A stretch of 64,000 nt of DNA from an uncultured Collinsella sp. (GTDB lineage: Bacteria > Actinomycetota > Coriobacteriia > Coriobacteriales > Coriobacteriaceae): assembly GCA_902478545.1 (NCBI GenBank), contig CABSLA010000006.1, positions 1 through 64,000 on the forward strand, read 5' to 3'. This document shows positions 27,319 through 35,517 of the stretch, piece after piece; position 1 is the first letter of the stretch; each line of letters opens with the position of its first letter. A program made the translations under genes and the position numbers. A model generated the notes under the pieces. That model worked only from the letters and a program-made list of their open reading frames with translations. It was not told the DNA's origin and did no database searches.

Positions 27319-28640
27319 TCGACACCGAGCACGTTAAATGCGATACCTGTACCGCACCGGAGCCTATGGAGCTCGACGCCAGCGACGAGGCCTCGCGCGG
27401 CTGGCCTACCGTCGACATCGAGACCAATCCCTACAAGGCACAGTTCCCGCTGTTCCAGCAGCACCCCGAGATCGCCTTCCTCGATAGTGCCGCCACCGCG
27501 CAGCGCCCTGCCTGCGTGCTCGACGCCGAGCGCGACTTCTACCAGCGCATGAACGCAAACCCCCTGCGCGGCCTGTACTCGCTGTCCGTCGAGGCCACCG
27601 AGGCCATCGCGAAGGTCCGCCAGCAGATCGCCGACCTCATCGGCGCCCCCCAGGCCAACGAGGTCGTCTTCACTCGCAACACGAGCGAGTCGCTCAACCT
27701 GGTCGCCAAGAGCTTTGCACCCACGGTGCTCGAGCCCGGTGACGAGGTCGTCATCACCATCATGGAGCACCACTCCAACCTAATCCCGTGGCAGCAGGTC
27801 TGCCGCAAGACCGGCGCCAAGCTCGTCTACCTCTACCCCACCAAGACCGGCCAGCTCACCACCGAGGAGGTTCTTGCCAAGGTGGGTCCCAAGACCAAGA
27901 TCCTGGCCGTGGGACAGGTCTCCAACGTGTTGGGCGTCGAGAACCCAGTCAAGAACCTCGGCAAGCTCGTGCACAAGTACGGCGGCTACCTGGTCGTCGA
28001 CGGTGCGCAGTCGCTGCCGCACATGCCGGTCGATGTGGCCGACCTGGGCGCCGACTTCTTTGCCTTTAGCGCGCACAAGGCCATGGGCCCCATGGGCATC
28101 GGCGTGCTGTGGGGCAAGATGGACCTGCTCAACGCCATGCCGCCAGTGCTTACCGGCGGTGAGATGATCGATTCGGTCACCGAGCAGGACGCCGTCTGGG
28201 CGCCCGTTCCCGAGAAATTCGAGGCCGGCACGCAGGACGCCGCCGGCATCTTCGCCACGGGTGCCGCCCTTGAATACCTGGTCAATACGGTGGGTTACGA
28301 GAACATCCAGGCCCGCGAGCAGGCACTCGTCCACTATCTGATGGGCGAACTCATGCAGCTCGACTTTGTCCAGATCATCGGCTCCATCTATTGGGACAAC
28401 CACCACGGCGTCGTCAGCTTTAACGTCAAGGGCATCCACCCGCACGATGTCGCGAGCATCATGGACATGGACGGCGTTTGCATCCGCGCCGGTCACCACT
28501 GCGCGCAGCCTCTGCTCACCTGGCTGGGCGTCGAGAACCTTGCCTGCTGCCGCGCCAGCGTGGCCTTCTACAACGACAAGGCCGATATCGACAAGTTCAT
28601 CGCCGGCCTGCATCACGTTTGGAGCACGTTCAATGGGTAA
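27315..28640 (+). CDS. sufS: Cysteine desulfurase SufS
   Basis: 441 residues, a class-V PLP aminotransferase fold. PLP-binding features are visible: VFTRNTSESLNLV, MEHHSNLIPWQ, VDGAQSLPHMPVD and the PLP-lysine in FSAHKAMGPMGIG. The active-site Cys is in RAGHHCAQP, close to the C-terminus, as in SufS-type (group II) enzymes. It takes sulfur from cysteine and passes it to SufU. The first about 40 residues, including CDTCTAPE, are an extra N-terminal extension. It overlaps sufU by 8 nt. Confidence 0.93.
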   Translation: MIDTEHVKCDTCTAPEPMELDASDEASRGWPTVDIETNPYKAQFPLFQQHPEIAFLDSAATAQRPACVLDAERDFYQRMNANPLRGLYSLSVEATEAIAKVRQQIADLIGAPQANEVVFTRNTSESLNLVAKSFAPTVLEPGDEVVITIMEHHSNLIPWQQVCRKTGAKLVYLYPTKTGQLTTEEVLAKVGPKTKILAVGQVSNVLGVENPVKNLGKLVHKYGGYLVVDGAQSLPHMPVDVADLGADFFAFSAHKAMGPMGIGVLWGKMDLLNAMPPVLTGGEMIDSVTEQDAVWAPVPEKFEAGTQDAAGIFATGAALEYLVNTVGYENIQAREQALVHYLMGELMQLDFVQIIGSIYWDNHHGVVSFNVKGIHPHDVASIMDMDGVCIRAGHHCAQPLLTWLGVENLACCRASVAFYNDKADIDKFIAGLHHVWSTFNG

Positions 28641-29067
28641 TCTGTACACCTCTACCACGTTTATGGAGCACAACTCGCACCCCGACTACAAGTACGAGAT
28701 GGATGCCCCCACGCACGAGCACGACGGCATCAACCCCAGCTGCGGCGATGAGCTCACTCTGCAGCTGCGTGTCGAGAACAACGTGATCGAGGAGGCCTCC
28801 TTTACCGGTCACGGCTGCGCCATCAGCCAGGCCAGCGCCGATATCATGGCCGACCTCATCACCGGCGAGACGGTCGAGGAAGCACGTCGTCTGGCAGGGC
28901 TTTTCCTCGCCATGATCCGTGGCGAGCAGCTCTCCGAGGAAGACCTGGAAGACCTGGACGAGGCCGCCCAGCTCCAGGACATCTCGCACATGCCCGCCCG
29001 CGTCAAATGCGCCGAGCTCGCCTGGCGCACCCTCGACGGCATGCTCACGGGACAAAATAATCAGTAG
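28633..29067 (+). CDS. sufU: Sulfur-transfer protein SufU
   Basis: 144 residues of the IscU-like SufU family, with the three Cys and one Asp zinc ligands visible (PSCGDELTL, GHGCAISQASAD, VKCAELAW). SufU accepts persulfide sulfur from SufS. The ATG at 28633 is chosen because it starts the family-conserved MGNLYTSTTFMEHNSHP region and overlaps the end of sufS. It is the last gene of the operon and is followed by a terminator. Confidence 0.92.
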   Translation: MGNLYTSTTFMEHNSHPDYKYEMDAPTHEHDGINPSCGDELTLQLRVENNVIEEASFTGHGCAISQASADIMADLITGETVEEARRLAGLFLAMIRGEQLSEEDLEDLDEAAQLQDISHMPARVKCAELAWRTLDGMLTGQNNQ

Positions 29068-29097
29068 TACTTGTCCCAAATCTTAAGATTTTTGTTG

Positions 29098-29136
29098 GCC
29101 GAATCGCTTGACAAGAGTGGTTCGGCCATTTTCTAT
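29098..29136 (+). terminator. Terminator of the suf operon (may act both ways)
   Basis: GGCCGAA (29098-29104) and TTCGGCC (29122-29128) form a hairpin followed by ATTTTCTATT. On the other strand a T-rich tract also follows, so it can end the leftward transposase gene as well. Confidence 0.75.
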
Positions 29137-29942
29137 TCCGAAAGCTCAGCCCGTGCCTTCACCCGCGCATAAGCGCGCACGATACGAGAGACGGTACTTT
29201 TGCCAATCCCGGTATACCGCTCAATCTGACGCACCGTAAAACCGGCATCGTGCAATCCAAGAATGACGATATTGCGCTGCGCCGACGGCGCGGCTTTAAC
29301 CCCGTGGAGCGGAACCCCGAGCCCCTTCGCCAACTTTTCGGCAAAGGCATGCCGCTCCCACTCCGTCTCTTCCAGAACGGGCATCGCTGGATCGCAGCCG
29401 TCGGGCGTCGAAAGCGAATGGGCAATAAAGTCCTCGGCAGAACCAAAGAGCTCAAGCACGCAAGAAGGATCAGAAAATCCCCTCGCGACATCAGGCACGT
29501 CACCGTCGTAAGCGCACAAATGCTCCGCAAAGCTGCTCCAGGGATAACGCTCGATTAGGCTAACGCCCGCCTCCTGTGGATCGGCGTGTACGGAGCGAAT
29601 AGCCTCCATCACCTGCCAGTCGGTATCGAGCGAGCGCCGGTCAAAACGGTTCTGGAACAGATGGCCTGTGCGCCCCGTGCGTTTATTGAACCGCCGCGCG
29701 TACGTCAAGAGCAACCGGTGCATCGCCGCGCTCATCCTGTCCTCGTAATCTGCAAGCACCAAATGCACGTGAGTGCCCATAAGGCACCAGGCGATAACCG
29801 TCACACCCTCCTCGCGGCAGCACTCGCGCATCAGCTCCAAAAACTCCCACCGGTCTTCATCGCCCTCAAAGATGAGCTGCTTGTCCGTACCGCGGGCACA
29901 GACATAGTAAAAGCCGGTAACCGTTCTCCAAACGCGCTGCAT
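29133..29942 (-). CDS. REP-associated tyrosine transposase (Y1_Tnp family)
   Basis: 269 residues. The HUH endonuclease motif is visible as GTHVHLVLAD, near residue 57, after FYYVCARGTDKQLIF; a Tyr in LTYARRFNKRTGRTGHLFQNRF is a candidate for the nicking residue. The C-terminal part (FTVRQIERYTGIGKSTVSRIVRAY) is an added helix-turn-helix. The ATG at 29942 is preferred, with AGGGAG upstream, over a far upstream in-frame start. Single-copy RAYT proteins act on REP hairpins spread through the genome; a candidate hairpin lies at 32184-32250. Confidence 0.8.
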   Translation of the reverse strand: MQRVWRTVTGFYYVCARGTDKQLIFEGDEDRWEFLELMRECCREEGVTVIAWCLMGTHVHLVLADYEDRMSAAMHRLLLTYARRFNKRTGRTGHLFQNRFDRRSLDTDWQVMEAIRSVHADPQEAGVSLIERYPWSSFAEHLCAYDGDVPDVARGFSDPSCVLELFGSAEDFIAHSLSTPDGCDPAMPVLEETEWERHAFAEKLAKGLGVPLHGVKAAPSAQRNIVILGLHDAGFTVRQIERYTGIGKSTVSRIVRAYARVKARAELSE

Positions 29943-30345
29943 GGCGCTCCCTTCGCCGGGATCTGCTTGCCATCCAATACAGCACGATTGAAGCGTGCCA
30001 TCAAAACATTCACGCAAAACAATACACTCGCGCGGCCAAAGGCAGTAAACGGGCGGCGAACGGCACCGTTGCAACAGGTCAACCCCTGCAACGCTTAGAA
30101 GAGCTGACCAAAAGCTTGCCCAAGACGGACCCCCTCTACGGAAGTTCACGACCACAGAACATAGAGTTAAACCGTTTCAATTAAAACTTCCGGACTTCTC
30201 GCTACGAAAACTGAGCCGTTCGCCGAATATTCCGTGCATTTCGCGGTATTATAGGGGCTGCATGTCATGTCCCTTTCGAAGGGTCGCCCGGCAATCGCCA
30301 GCCACGACCCCCAGACGGGACGCCAACACGATAGAGAGGAGAGGC

Positions 30346-31080
30346 ATGCAGTACTCACAGGAAGTGGAGAACATGTGCCCCGTTGCCAAGGGTGCATACC
30401 ACGGCCCCGCACCCATCCCCGAGGAGGGCAAGTGGGTCCAGGCTAAGGAGATTTCCGACATCTCCGGTCTTACGCACGGTGTGGGTTGGTGCGCACCTCA
30501 GCAGGGCGCCTGCAAGCTCACGCTGAACGTCAAGGACGGCATCATCGAGGAGGCCCTCGTTGAGACCATCGGTTGCTCGGGCATGACCCACTCTGCCGCC
30601 ATGGCTTCCGAGATCCTTCCCGGTAAGACCATCCTCGAGGCCCTCAACACCGACCTCGTCTGCGACGCCATCAACGTTGCTATGCGCGAGATCTTCCTGC
30701 AGATCGTTTACGGCCGCAGCCAGACCGCGTTCTCCGAGGGCGGCCTGCCCGTGGGCGCCTCCCTCGACGACCTCGGCAAGGGCCTTCGCTCTCAGGTCGG
30801 CACCATGTTCGGCACCAAGGCCAAGGGCGCTCGTTACCTCGAGCTCGCTCAGGGCTATGTCACCCGCATGGCTCTCAACGACAAAAACGAGATCATCGCA
30901 TTCGAGTTCCTGAACCTCGGCAAGTTCACCGACGCCGTCAAGGCCGGCAAGACCCCCGAGGAGGCCATCGCTGGCGCTATGGGCCACTATGGTCAGTGGG
31001 AGAACGCTGCCAAGTACATCGACCCGCGCACCGACGAGGAGACTCACTCCGTCGCCAGCGTGTTCCCGGTTCACGAGTAG
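30346..31080 (+). CDS. NifU/IscU-like iron-sulfur scaffold protein
   Basis: 244 residues. The ATG at 30346 has GAGAGGAGAGG upstream. The front half looks like an IscU/NifU N-domain: GWCAPQQGACKLTLNVKDG, VETIGCSGMTHSAAMAS and LPGKTILEALNTDLVCDAIN, with cysteines at the usual ligand places. The C-terminal half (KARYLELAQGYVTRMALND-like) is specific to this subgroup. It is followed 18 nt later by the GGGtGRT gene, a pairing seen in Clostridia and Coriobacteriia. Cluster binding is inferred; the partner process is not known. Confidence 0.78.
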   Translation: MQYSQEVENMCPVAKGAYHGPAPIPEEGKWVQAKEISDISGLTHGVGWCAPQQGACKLTLNVKDGIIEEALVETIGCSGMTHSAAMASEILPGKTILEALNTDLVCDAINVAMREIFLQIVYGRSQTAFSEGGLPVGASLDDLGKGLRSQVGTMFGTKAKGARYLELAQGYVTRMALNDKNEIIAFEFLNLGKFTDAVKAGKTPEEAIAGAMGHYGQWENAAKYIDPRTDEETHSVASVFPVHE

Positions 31081-31098
31081 AAAGGGAGGGAAATAACT

Positions 31099-32103
31099 AT
31101 GACTGTTACGTTCGAAGGTTACGAGCGCCGCGCTGACAAGATCAACAAGTGCCTCGCCGACAACGGCATCGCCTCCCTCGAGGAAGCTCTGCAGATCTGC
31201 ACCGACAAGGGCTTCAACCCGCGTGAGATCGTCAACAACACCCAGTCCATCGCCTTCCAGAACGCTGAGTGGGCCTACACCCTCGGCTGCGCTCTCGCTG
31301 TCAAGCGTGGCGCCAAGTCCGCTTCTGAGGCTGCCGCCATCATCGGCGAGGGCATCCAGGCCTTCACCGTCCCCGGCTCCGTCGCCGAGGACCGCAAGGT
31401 CGGTCTGGGCCACGGCAACCTGGGCGCTATGCTGCTCTCCGACGACACCGAGTGCTTCGCCTTCCTGGCCGGTCACGAGTCCTTCGCTGCCGCTGAGGGC
31501 GCTATCGGCCTGGCTCTGAACGCCAACAAGGCTCGTAAGAAGCCGCTGCGCGTCATCCTCAACGGTCTGGGCAAGGACGCCGCTCAGATCATCGCCCGCA
31601 TCAACGGCTTCACCTACGTGAAGACCCAGTTCGACTACTTCACGGGCGAGCTCAAGGTCGTCGAGACCATCCCCTACTCCGATGGTCCCCGCGCCGCCGT
31701 CAACTGCTACGGCGCCGACGACGTCCGCGAGGGCGTTGCCATCATGTGGCACGAGAACGTCGACATCTCGATTACCGGTAACTCCACCAACCCCACGCGC
31801 TTCCAGCACCCCGTCGCTGGCACCTACAAGAAGGAGCGCCTCGAGGCTGGCAAGAAGTACTTCTCCGTCGCTTCTGGTGGCGGCACTGGCCGTACCCTGC
31901 ACCCGGACAACATGGGCGCCGGCCCTGCCTCTTACGGCATGACCGACACCATGGGCCGTATGCACTCCGACGCCCAGTTCGCCGGTTCTTCCTCCGTGCC
32001 TGCGCACGTCGACATGATGGGTCTCATCGGCATGGGCAACAACCCCATGGTCGGTGCCACCGTCGCCTGCGCTGTCGCCGTCGAGGAGGCCCTCAAGGCC
32101 TAA
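31099..32103 (+). CDS. GGGtGRT protein
   Basis: 334 residues of a family named for the motif seen here as SGGGTGRTLHPDNMG near residue 257. Other landmarks are IGLGHGNLGAML-like and VSITGNSTNPTRFQHP-like stretches. GGGAGGGAAATAACT precedes the ATG. It forms an operon with the NifU-like gene and ends at a strong terminator. Codon use is strongly biased to C/G endings with frequent GCT/GTC, like a highly expressed gene. The function of the family is not established. Confidence 0.85.
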   Translation: MTVTFEGYERRADKINKCLADNGIASLEEALQICTDKGFNPREIVNNTQSIAFQNAEWAYTLGCALAVKRGAKSASEAAAIIGEGIQAFTVPGSVAEDRKVGLGHGNLGAMLLSDDTECFAFLAGHESFAAAEGAIGLALNANKARKKPLRVILNGLGKDAAQIIARINGFTYVKTQFDYFTGELKVVETIPYSDGPRAAVNCYGADDVREGVAIMWHENVDISITGNSTNPTRFQHPVAGTYKKERLEAGKKYFSVASGGGTGRTLHPDNMGAGPASYGMTDTMGRMHSDAQFAGSSSVPAHVDMMGLIGMGNNPMVGATVACAVAVEEALKA

Positions 32104-32132
32104 TCGCGCCCGCGCGATGCTCATATAGTTGA

Positions 32133-32172
32133 GCTTTAGAGCCGCTACCCACCCGGGTAGCGGCTTTTTTTT
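32133..32172 (+). terminator. Terminator of the NifU-like/GGGtGRT operon
   Basis: AGCCGCTACCC and GGGTAGCGGCT make a strong hairpin followed by eight T. Confidence 0.9.
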
Positions 32173-32183
32173 GTCCCTCCCTC

Positions 32184-32250
32184 AGTTGCGGTGAAATAGT
32201 TCCTAAACAGCCGCCCTATCCTTCCAAACAGGAACTATTCCACCGCAACT
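32184..32250. repeat. Long imperfect palindrome, candidate REP/BIME hairpin
   Basis: A 20-nt arm (32184-32203, AGTTGCGGTGAAATAGTTCC) and its near-perfect reverse complement (32231-32250, one mismatch) are separated by 27 nt. It lies in intergenic DNA right after a terminator, with no protein-coding role. The length and single-stranded folding fit a REP-like element that the RAYT encoded 2.3 kb away could act on. Copy number in the genome cannot be seen here. Confidence 0.7.
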
Positions 32251-32376
32251 TCTTGGCGGGCGTTAAGGTATCGGTGACACCCACCTTCCATATTCGCCCT
32301 TTACCGATTTATCCAATCTTTGCGACACCTTTGCCGATCACCCGTGCGACAATGCGCCGGACGAGAAAGGAATCCG

Positions 32377-33903
32377 ATGGAATCGACTGATGTACTGGTA
32401 ATTGGATCTGGCATTGCGGGCCTTTGCGCCGCCATAGAAGCAGCACGTGCGGGCGCAACCGTTACCATCGCAAGCGCCGGCAAGACCATGAGCGGATCGA
32501 GCTTCTTCCCTGGAACCTGGGGCCTAGGGCTTATCGGACCCGTTAACGAAGACGACGAACAAGACCTCATCGACACCATCCAGACCGTCGGCGGCGGTGT
32601 TGCCGACCCCGAGCTTGTCCAGACGTTTGTCCACGGCATTCCCCAGGCAATTGAATGGCTCGAGCAAGACCTGGGCGTTGAGCTTAAGCGTCCGCAAAAC
32701 GCTGAGAGCGCTCAGCAAAAGCAGTTTATCCCCTGCTTTGACCACAAAACGCGCATGTGGCGCGGCCTCACCCGCAAGCCCCTTGAGGACGCTCTGACAG
32801 CCCGGATCGAGTCGCTCGGCATTCGCCTGCTCCCCCGCCATGAGCTTATCGACCTTGTTGAGGACACGAACGGCAGAATCACCGGAACCGTGCTCTACAA
32901 CCTCACCGAAGATCGAATCGTGCCCTTTGCTACCAAAGCCACGATCATCGCAGCCGGTGGCACAGGCGGCCTGTTCGAGCGCAGCCTTACGTCGGCTGAT
33001 GTGCTCAGCTCCTCGCAGGCCATCGCACTGGCGCACGGCGCATCGCTTACTAATATAGAGTTCATGCAGATGATGCCCGGCTTCATCGAGCCCAAGCGCA
33101 ACCTGGTCTTCAACGAGAAAACCTGGCGCTACGTACATGTAGACCAGCCGGTAGATATTGCCGACGACAAGCTGGACGACCTGCTCGAGCAGCGCTCTGG
33201 ATATGGTCCCTTCACGTCACGCTTGGCCTCCCGCGCCATCGATCTCGTCATCGATCAGGCAGGTGTCGAAGGCCTGGCACTCCACTACGACTTCCCCCGC
33301 GAGGATGTCCCAGAGTTTGTGCAGACCTTTGCCACCTGGCTGCAAGACGAGCACGGCATCGCCCCGACTGACGAGATGCGCGTTGCGATGTATGCCCACG
33401 CCGCTAACGGCGGCATCAAGATCGATAAGACCGCGCACACGGGCGTTGAGGGCCTCTACGCTTGCGGCGAGGCGACAGGCGGCATGCACGGCGCCGACCG
33501 CATTGGTGGCTTGTCAAGCGCCAACGGCATCGTATTCGGACGTATCGCGGGCGCATCGGCAGCCCTCACAGCGCAGAAAGAGCCTGAGGCGGCCCTGAAG
33601 GCGGATATCACCCTCCCCCAGTACGGCATTGCCACAACAGATGCCGAACGCCTGACACACAGCCTTAGGCACACGATGAGCACCTTTTGCATGATCAACA
33701 GGACCGAAACAGGCCTATCCGAGGCCCTGCAACAGCTTGAAAGCCTGCAAGATAAGGCCATGGCGCTGAGCAAGCCGCATACCGATGACAGCGAGATCGC
33801 AGCCCTCGCCCGCCTTCAATCGCAGATTCAACTAGCACAGGAAATGGTCAAAGCCATGCGCAAGCGAACCGAAAGCCTGGGTTCGCACTATCGAGCGGAC
33901 TAA
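32377..33903 (+). CDS. FAD-dependent oxidoreductase (fumarate reductase/aspartate oxidase family)
   Basis: 508 residues. An N-terminal dinucleotide-binding motif VLVIGSGIAGLCAAIEAARAG binds FAD. Later GGTGGLFE and, near 375-410, GLYACGEATGGMHGADRIGG with SSANGIVFGRIAG match the flavoprotein family that includes FrdA, NadB and related enzymes. The ATG at 32377 follows AGAAAGGA. It is a lone gene, with no partner iron-sulfur or membrane subunit next to it. The substrate cannot be assigned; an NadB-like or GlpB-like soluble oxidoreductase are alternatives. Confidence 0.78.
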   Translation: MESTDVLVIGSGIAGLCAAIEAARAGATVTIASAGKTMSGSSFFPGTWGLGLIGPVNEDDEQDLIDTIQTVGGGVADPELVQTFVHGIPQAIEWLEQDLGVELKRPQNAESAQQKQFIPCFDHKTRMWRGLTRKPLEDALTARIESLGIRLLPRHELIDLVEDTNGRITGTVLYNLTEDRIVPFATKATIIAAGGTGGLFERSLTSADVLSSSQAIALAHGASLTNIEFMQMMPGFIEPKRNLVFNEKTWRYVHVDQPVDIADDKLDDLLEQRSGYGPFTSRLASRAIDLVIDQAGVEGLALHYDFPREDVPEFVQTFATWLQDEHGIAPTDEMRVAMYAHAANGGIKIDKTAHTGVEGLYACGEATGGMHGADRIGGLSSANGIVFGRIAGASAALTAQKEPEAALKADITLPQYGIATTDAERLTHSLRHTMSTFCMINRTETGLSEALQQLESLQDKAMALSKPHTDDSEIAALARLQSQIQLAQEMVKAMRKRTESLGSHYRAD

Positions 33904-33946
33904 CCTGAGCACCCATCTAGAGCAGAACACAACTAATCGATATCTA

Positions 33947-33981
33947 TGGGCCCCGTGAGCTCAAAGCGACACGGGGCCCAT
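33947..33981. terminator. Hairpin after the flavoprotein gene
   Basis: TGGGCCCCGTG and CACGGGGCCCA form an 11-bp stem. There is no clear T-tract on either side, so termination is possible but not certain. Confidence 0.45.
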
Positions 33982-34064
33982 TCGTGTCCGCACGGGCAAA
34001 TATACTCATTCTGAATACGGAGTCGACATAGTCCACGTAGACAAACGAAAAGAAAGGAAGAGAT

Positions 34065-34925
34065 ATGGACAGCAGGGATATCGAGAAATGGCGTGTCGAA
34101 CTTGACAGCTACGCCCATGTAGAAGACGGCGTTGAGTATTGGCTTGCACGCGATTTAATGGAACCCATGGGGTACACTCGATGGGAGAACTTCGCCGAAG
34201 TTATTAAGAGGGCAAAAGTCTCGTGCGAAACAAACAAAACTCCAGTTGATTCCCATTTTCGTGACACCACGAAAATGGTAACTGCCGGTGTCGCCGCTCG
34301 CGCGGTTAAAGACTACAAACTTACGCGCTATGCATGCTATTTAATCGCCCAGAACGGAGATTCAAACAAGCCAGAGATCGCGCTCGCCCAGGCATACTTT
34401 GCTGTGCAGACGCGCCGCCAAGAGCTCATAGAGCAGCGCTTCGCAGAGATTCAGCGCTTGCAGGCGCGCCACTCGCTATCTGATTCAGAGAAACAGCTCT
34501 CGGGCATTGCATTCAAACGAGGCGTGGACTCCAAAGGATTCGCAATCATCAAGTCGAAGGGCGATGAGGCGTTATTCGGCGGCAGAAGCACGACGGACAT
34601 GAAGCGGCAGCTTGGTGTGCCCAAGAGCGCGGCATTGGCGGACAGGTTAGCCGATGTTCTCATCAAAGCAAAGGACCTTACGAACTCGATGACGGCCTTC
34701 AACGCCGAGGAACACGATCTGTACGGCCTGGACCAGATCAAGCAAGAGCACATCGAGAACAACACAAGCGTGCGTGGTAGCCTCATCGACCGTGGAATTG
34801 TCCCCGAGAATCTACCGCCTGCCGAGGATACAAAGAAGCTCGAACGTCGCGTGAAAGCAGACGAGAAAAAGCTCAAAGAGGGCACAGACGGATTCACCGA
34901 CCCCCAGGGCAGGCTCGACTTGTAA
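34065..34925 (+). CDS. dinD: DNA damage-inducible protein D (DinD-like)
   Basis: 286 residues, the size of E. coli DinD. The N-terminus matches the BRO-N-like region (EYWLARDLMEPMGYTRWENFAEVI), followed by KDYKLTRYACYLIAQNGD, ALAQAYFAVQTRRQE and QLGVPKSAALADRL. The E. coli protein is SOS-induced and inhibits RecA strand exchange. AGAAAGGAAGAG lies upstream. No clear LexA box was found. The gene lies just outside the prophage end, pointing towards the tRNA-derived attachment repeats. Confidence 0.85.
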   Translation: MDSRDIEKWRVELDSYAHVEDGVEYWLARDLMEPMGYTRWENFAEVIKRAKVSCETNKTPVDSHFRDTTKMVTAGVAARAVKDYKLTRYACYLIAQNGDSNKPEIALAQAYFAVQTRRQELIEQRFAEIQRLQARHSLSDSEKQLSGIAFKRGVDSKGFAIIKSKGDEALFGGRSTTDMKRQLGVPKSAALADRLADVLIKAKDLTNSMTAFNAEEHDLYGLDQIKQEHIENNTSVRGSLIDRGIVPENLPPAEDTKKLERRVKADEKKLKEGTDGFTDPQGRLDL

Positions 34926-34966
34926 AGCGTCTGTGCCCTTTCGGGTTCGGCCCCATGCGAGGTCAA

Positions 34967-34996
34967 CAAAAAAGCGACCAGCCGAAGCCAGTCGCT
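34967..34996 (-). terminator. tRNA terminator, host-side copy
   Basis: On the minus strand AGCGACTGGC-TTCG-GCTGGTCGCT is followed by TTTTTT. Confidence 0.75.
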
Positions 34997-35143
34997 TTAA
35001 CATGCTTTGGTGGGCCGTCAGGGGGTCAGCCTGCTGCGCAGGCGGCCGCTGCGGCGCTTCACGCCTTGCGCGCTGCGCTGGTAAATGCTTACGCATTTCC
35101 TCAGCCCCGTACCCCGACGGGTTCGACCCCGTGCGAGGTCAAC

Positions 35144-35172
35144 AAAAAAGCGACCAGCCTAAGCCAGTCGCT
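35144..35172 (-). terminator. tRNA terminator, prophage-end copy
   Basis: Same hairpin as at 34967-34996, with a T6 tract, directly after the tRNA-Lys fragment. Confidence 0.75.
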
Positions 35173-35185
35173 TAAACGATCTTTG

Positions 35186-35231
35186 GGTGGGCCGTCAGGG
35201 GGTCGAACCCTGGACCTTGGGATTAAGAGTC
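35186..35231 (-). tRNA. tRNA-Lys(CTT) 3' fragment; attachment-site core of the prophage
   Basis: The minus strand reads GACTCTTAATC (anticodon loop, anticodon CTT at 35227-35225), then the variable loop. A T-arm of CAGGG and CCCTG with loop TTCGACC follows, then the acceptor end ACGGCCCACC. The 5' half (acceptor 5' strand and D-arm) is absent; upstream sequence (CATAACATCACGTTC) is unrelated. This is what remains at the far end when a phage integrates into a tRNA gene and carries its own 3' copy. It is not a functional tRNA. Confidence 0.8.
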
Positions 35232-35357
35232 TTGAACGTGATGTTATGGAGTGCCTTGTAGCAGCAAAATCGCAGGTAGTTATGTTTCCACACGCTCTCA
35301 CCGCACTGAAACTGCATTGCAGAACGGATATTGACGGATATCCGGCAATGCATAAAG

Positions 35358-35392
35358 CCCCTCCCCGTCAGTTCAATGCCGGGGAGGGGCTG
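35358..35392 (-). terminator. Terminator of the prophage late operon
   Basis: On the minus strand AGCCCCTCCCCG and CGGGGAGGGGCT form a 12-bp stem followed by TTTATG. It lies just after the 36-residue membrane peptide gene, the last gene of the late operon. Confidence 0.8.
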
Positions 35393-35398
35393 CATCTA

Positions 35399-35509
35399 TC
35401 AATTTCTAAAGTCTTTTTGGCTGCCGACGCGCACGATTGCCCATCCGAGAAGACCGGTCAGCAGTCCTGCAGCAGCGCCGACAATAAAACAGATATCAAA
35501 TAGATTCAT
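35399..35509 (-). CDS. 36-residue membrane peptide after the endolysin
   Basis: MNLFDICFIVGAAAGLLTGL is followed by LGWAIV and a short polar tail: one transmembrane helix with a glycine-rich face. The ATG lies 8 nt after the endolysin stop, with AGGTG just upstream, and the terminator follows. Position and topology suggest a second, small lysis-related membrane protein. No family is recognised. Confidence 0.55.
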   Translation of the reverse strand: MNLFDICFIVGAAAGLLTGLLGWAIVRVGSQKDFRN

Positions 35510-35517
35510 ATGCACAC

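Larger units (their letters stand above)
34942..35207. repeat. Direct repeat of tRNA-Lys 3' end plus terminator (two copies)
   Basis: About 86-90 bp are repeated: 34942-35027 and 35118-35207. Each copy contains, on the minus strand, the last bases of a tRNA-Lys, a short spacer, a terminator hairpin (AGCGACTGGC...GCTGGTCGCT) with a T6 tract, and then GTTGACCTCGC. The copy at 34942 keeps only about 17 nt of the tRNA; the other keeps 46. The about 90 nt between them shows nothing coding. The arrangement suggests two successive integration or tandem-tRNA events. Confidence 0.75.

Noticed and set aside
35186..35231. Functional tRNA-Lys gene
   Set aside because: Only the anticodon arm remnant, T-arm and acceptor 3' side are present; the 5' half is missing.
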